A DNA stretch of 8,037 nt from an uncultured Candidatus Melainabacteria bacterium (lineage in GTDB: Bacteria; Cyanobacteriota; Vampirovibrionia; Gastranaerophilales; Gastranaerophilaceae): contig CAKUQA010000039.1 in assembly GCA_934675225.1 (NCBI GenBank), forward strand, positions 1 through 8,037, in the 5' to 3' direction. Below, piece after piece: positions 6,650-8,037 of this stretch. Each line of letters begins with the position of its first letter. Within the stretch, counting starts at the first letter, position 1. The notes below the pieces were generated by a model, which searched no databases, had not been told where the DNA came from, and saw only the letters and a program-made list of their open reading frames with translations. The translations under genes and the position numbers were made by a program.

Positions 6650-6931
6650 ATGAAAGATTTGAACCCTTTGGAAATAGACTTTTCCAAAATTATCACAATT
6701 GAAAACGTTACTGAAAACATTATGCTTTCAGAAGAATTGTTAGAAAAATACAAAATAGAAATTGATGAAAGCAAAATTGAACAAATTATTGCTGAAATAC
6801 CTGAAGAACACAGACATACTCTTACATTTGAAGATAAACTTGAATACATTAGAAAAATACTTTCCTATGATGTTTCAAAACCAATTAAAAATTTATTTGA
6901 TGATGTAATATGTTTTGTATCTAAATTATAA
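6650..6931 (+). CDS. Small acidic protein of unknown function, second of a paralogous pair
   Basis: The 93 residues were not recognised as any family. There is no signal peptide or membrane segment, and Glu/Asp, Lys and Ile are abundant. Residues 64-90 (L64, I67, D74, P78, L82-F83-D84, F89, V90) are related to the C-terminal block of the preceding protein, while the N-terminal halves show no clear similarity. It starts 22 bases after the previous stop, with AAGGAG 12 bases before the ATG. The long spacing resembles that of its partner. The two are almost certainly co-transcribed and end at the hairpin 6938-6976. A joint role, for example as partner subunits, is inference only. Confidence 0.75.
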   Translation: MKDLNPLEIDFSKIITIENVTENIMLSEELLEKYKIEIDESKIEQIIAEIPEEHRHTLTFEDKLEYIRKILSYDVSKPIKNLFDDVICFVSKL

Positions 6932-6937
6932 TAAATA

Positions 6938-6976
6938 AAAAACTCCCTTTTAAAAAATATTTAGAAGGGAGTTTTT
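6938..6976. terminator. Bidirectional intrinsic terminator between the small-gene pair and der
   Basis: A 12-bp perfect stem pairs 6938-6949 (A-run plus CTCCCTT) with 6965-6976 (AAGGGAG plus T-run) around a 15-base AT-rich loop. It lies 6 bases past the stop of the plus-strand gene and just past the stop of der on the minus strand, with a T run on either strand, so it can serve both convergent units. Confidence 0.88.
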
Positions 6977-6980
6977 ATGA

Positions 6981-8037
6981 TTATTTTTTATCTTTATCTG
7001 AACGTTCTCTAACTGAAATTTTGATAGGAGTTCCAAAAAACCCAAAAGCTTCACGCAATTTATTTTCGATATAGCGCTTATAATGATCTTTCATCAAGTC
7101 AACGTTATTTGCAAAAATTACAATATGTGGTGGCTGAATACCGGTTTGAGTTACGTACATAATTTTCAAACGCTTACCTTTTGAAGAAGCAGGAGGATTT
7201 AGCATATAAGCTTCTTTTATAACTTTATTTAACAAACCTGTTGAAATGCGTTTTGTACATTCTGCATAAACACTTTCCGCTTCAACAAATATTGTGTTTA
7301 GTCTTTGTTTTGTTACTGCAGAGATATAAATTTTTGGCGCATATTCTAAAAATGGGATATCATTTGCCAATTTTTTATTGTATTGATTAATAGTATTTGA
7401 TTTTTTATCTTCTATCAAATCCCACTTGTTAATGGCGATAATCAAACCTTTTCCGGCTTCTGTTATTATAGATGCAATTTTTTTATCTTGGTCTGAAATC
7501 CCTTGTGTTGCATCAATTACCAAAAGAGCAACATCACAATCTCTAATAGAACGTATCGCTCTATCAACAGCAAATTTTTCAACACCCCAATCAACTTTAG
7601 ACTTTTTGCGAATTCCGGCAGTATCGACAATAACGAATTCTCTATCTTTATATTTAATTGAGCTATCTATACTATCACGAGTTGTTCCTGATACATCAGA
7701 AACAATTACTCTTTTTTCATTTAGCAAAGCGTTTACTATAGATGATTTTCCGGCATTTGGTCTGCCAACAATTGCAATTCTTATAGTATTATCTTCTTCT
7801 TGTTCAATTTCTCTTGAAAAATCTTCCGTAACCAAATCAAGTAAGTCTCCAACTCCACCGGAACCGTGAAGCGCTGATATTCCGATAGGTTCTCCAATTG
7901 CAAGAGAATAAAAATCATTCACCATTAATAATGACTCTTTATTATCAGACTTATTAACGGCAAGAAAAACCGGTTTTTCCGATTGTCTTAAAATATTTGC
8001 AATATCATAATCAACAGGATTAACACCTTCTTTTCCA
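6981..8037 (-). CDS. der: Ribosome-assembly GTPase Der (EngA), N-terminus beyond the right edge
   Basis: Der is an essential GTPase with two tandem G domains and a C-terminal KH-like domain that acts in maturation of the 50S ribosomal subunit. The visible 351 residues start inside the first G domain, at 'GKEGV', and include its G4 motif 'NKSD' (visible residues 28-31) and G5 'ISAL'. The second G domain is complete: P-loop 'GRPNAGKS', switch 'SGTTRDS', G3 'DTAG', G4 'NKWD' and G5 'SAVT'. The KH-like part follows ('RLKIMYVTQTG', 'YIENKLREAFGFFGTPI'). About 90-100 residues, with the first P-loop, lie outside the window. An internal ATG at 7925 is not the start, because the upstream frame is open and conserved. 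The short tail ends 'RSDKDKK'. It is convergent with the small-gene pair across a shared terminator. Confidence 0.96.
   Translation of the reverse strand, partial: GKEGVNPVDYDIANILRQSEKPVFLAVNKSDNKESLLMVNDFYSLAIGEPIGISALHGSGGVGDLLDLVTEDFSREIEQEEDNTIRIAIVGRPNAGKSSIVNALLNEKRVIVSDVSGTTRDSIDSSIKYKDREFVIVDTAGIRKKSKVDWGVEKFAVDRAIRSIRDCDVALLVIDATQGISDQDKKIASIITEAGKGLIIAINKWDLIEDKKSNTINQYNKKLANDIPFLEYAPKIYISAVTKQRLNTIFVEAESVYAECTKRISTGLLNKVIKEAYMLNPPASSKGKRLKIMYVTQTGIQPPHIVIFANNVDLMKDHYKRYIENKLREAFGFFGTPIKISVRERSDKDKK

Noticed and set aside
6258..6849. Two minus-strand open frames (6258-6563 and 6583-6849) opposite the small-gene pair
   Set aside because: Their products are Ser/Ile/Cys-rich, as expected of antisense translation. 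The plus strand has good ribosome sites, a strong promoter and a terminator, and the two plus-strand products are related to each other.
7426..7869. 147-codon plus-strand open frame inside der
   Set aside because: It is antisense to the conserved second G domain of Der and has no promoter or ribosome site.

Overview
The window is AT-rich DNA from a bacterium with standard-code genes, good Shine-Dalgarno sites and an outer-membrane-type protein, so it is probably diderm. The best lineage guess is the non-photosynthetic Cyanobacteriota of the gut (Melainabacteria/Vampirovibrionia, e.g. Gastranaerophilales). The guess rests mainly on a small protein (1309-1725) with an N-terminal 'PSFNG' motif, a style I associate with that group, together with low GC. 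It is an inference from memory and was not checked by a search.

Layout. The left edge (1-486, minus) holds the N-terminal part of a DUF2971-like protein. It is divergent from a secreted, beta-rich, probably outer-membrane protein (574-1308, plus). That gene runs stop-to-stop, with no base between, into the PSFNG protein gene (1309-1725, minus). Next is a minus-strand run of three genes: a secreted NTF2/SnoaL-like protein (4822-4346), chorismate synthase aroC (4321-3269) and enolase eno (3156-1873). A strong promoter lies upstream (4914-4887) and a hairpin terminator downstream (1843-1817), so this looks like one transcription unit. A Xer-type tyrosine recombinase (4945-5802, plus) is divergent from it.

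The least explained part is 5803-6931. A 459-base gap after xer holds a REP-like palindrome, a GC-rich stretch with a possible hairpin, a near-consensus promoter and, only about 20 bases past its predicted start, a clear intrinsic terminator. About 200 bases further on are two small tandem genes of unknown function (6262-6627 and 6650-6931). Their proteins share a related 27-residue C-terminal block containing P-[LI]-x-[SN]-LFD-[DE], so they look like diverged paralogues. This is the best candidate in the window for something undescribed: a small two-gene operon behind an attenuator-like leader.

The right edge (6981-8037, minus) is the ribosome-assembly GTPase Der, lacking only its N-terminal part. 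It shares a bidirectional terminator with the small-gene pair. The housekeeping genes (eno, aroC, der, xer) appear intact where visible. I see no transposase, CRISPR array, rRNA or tRNA.
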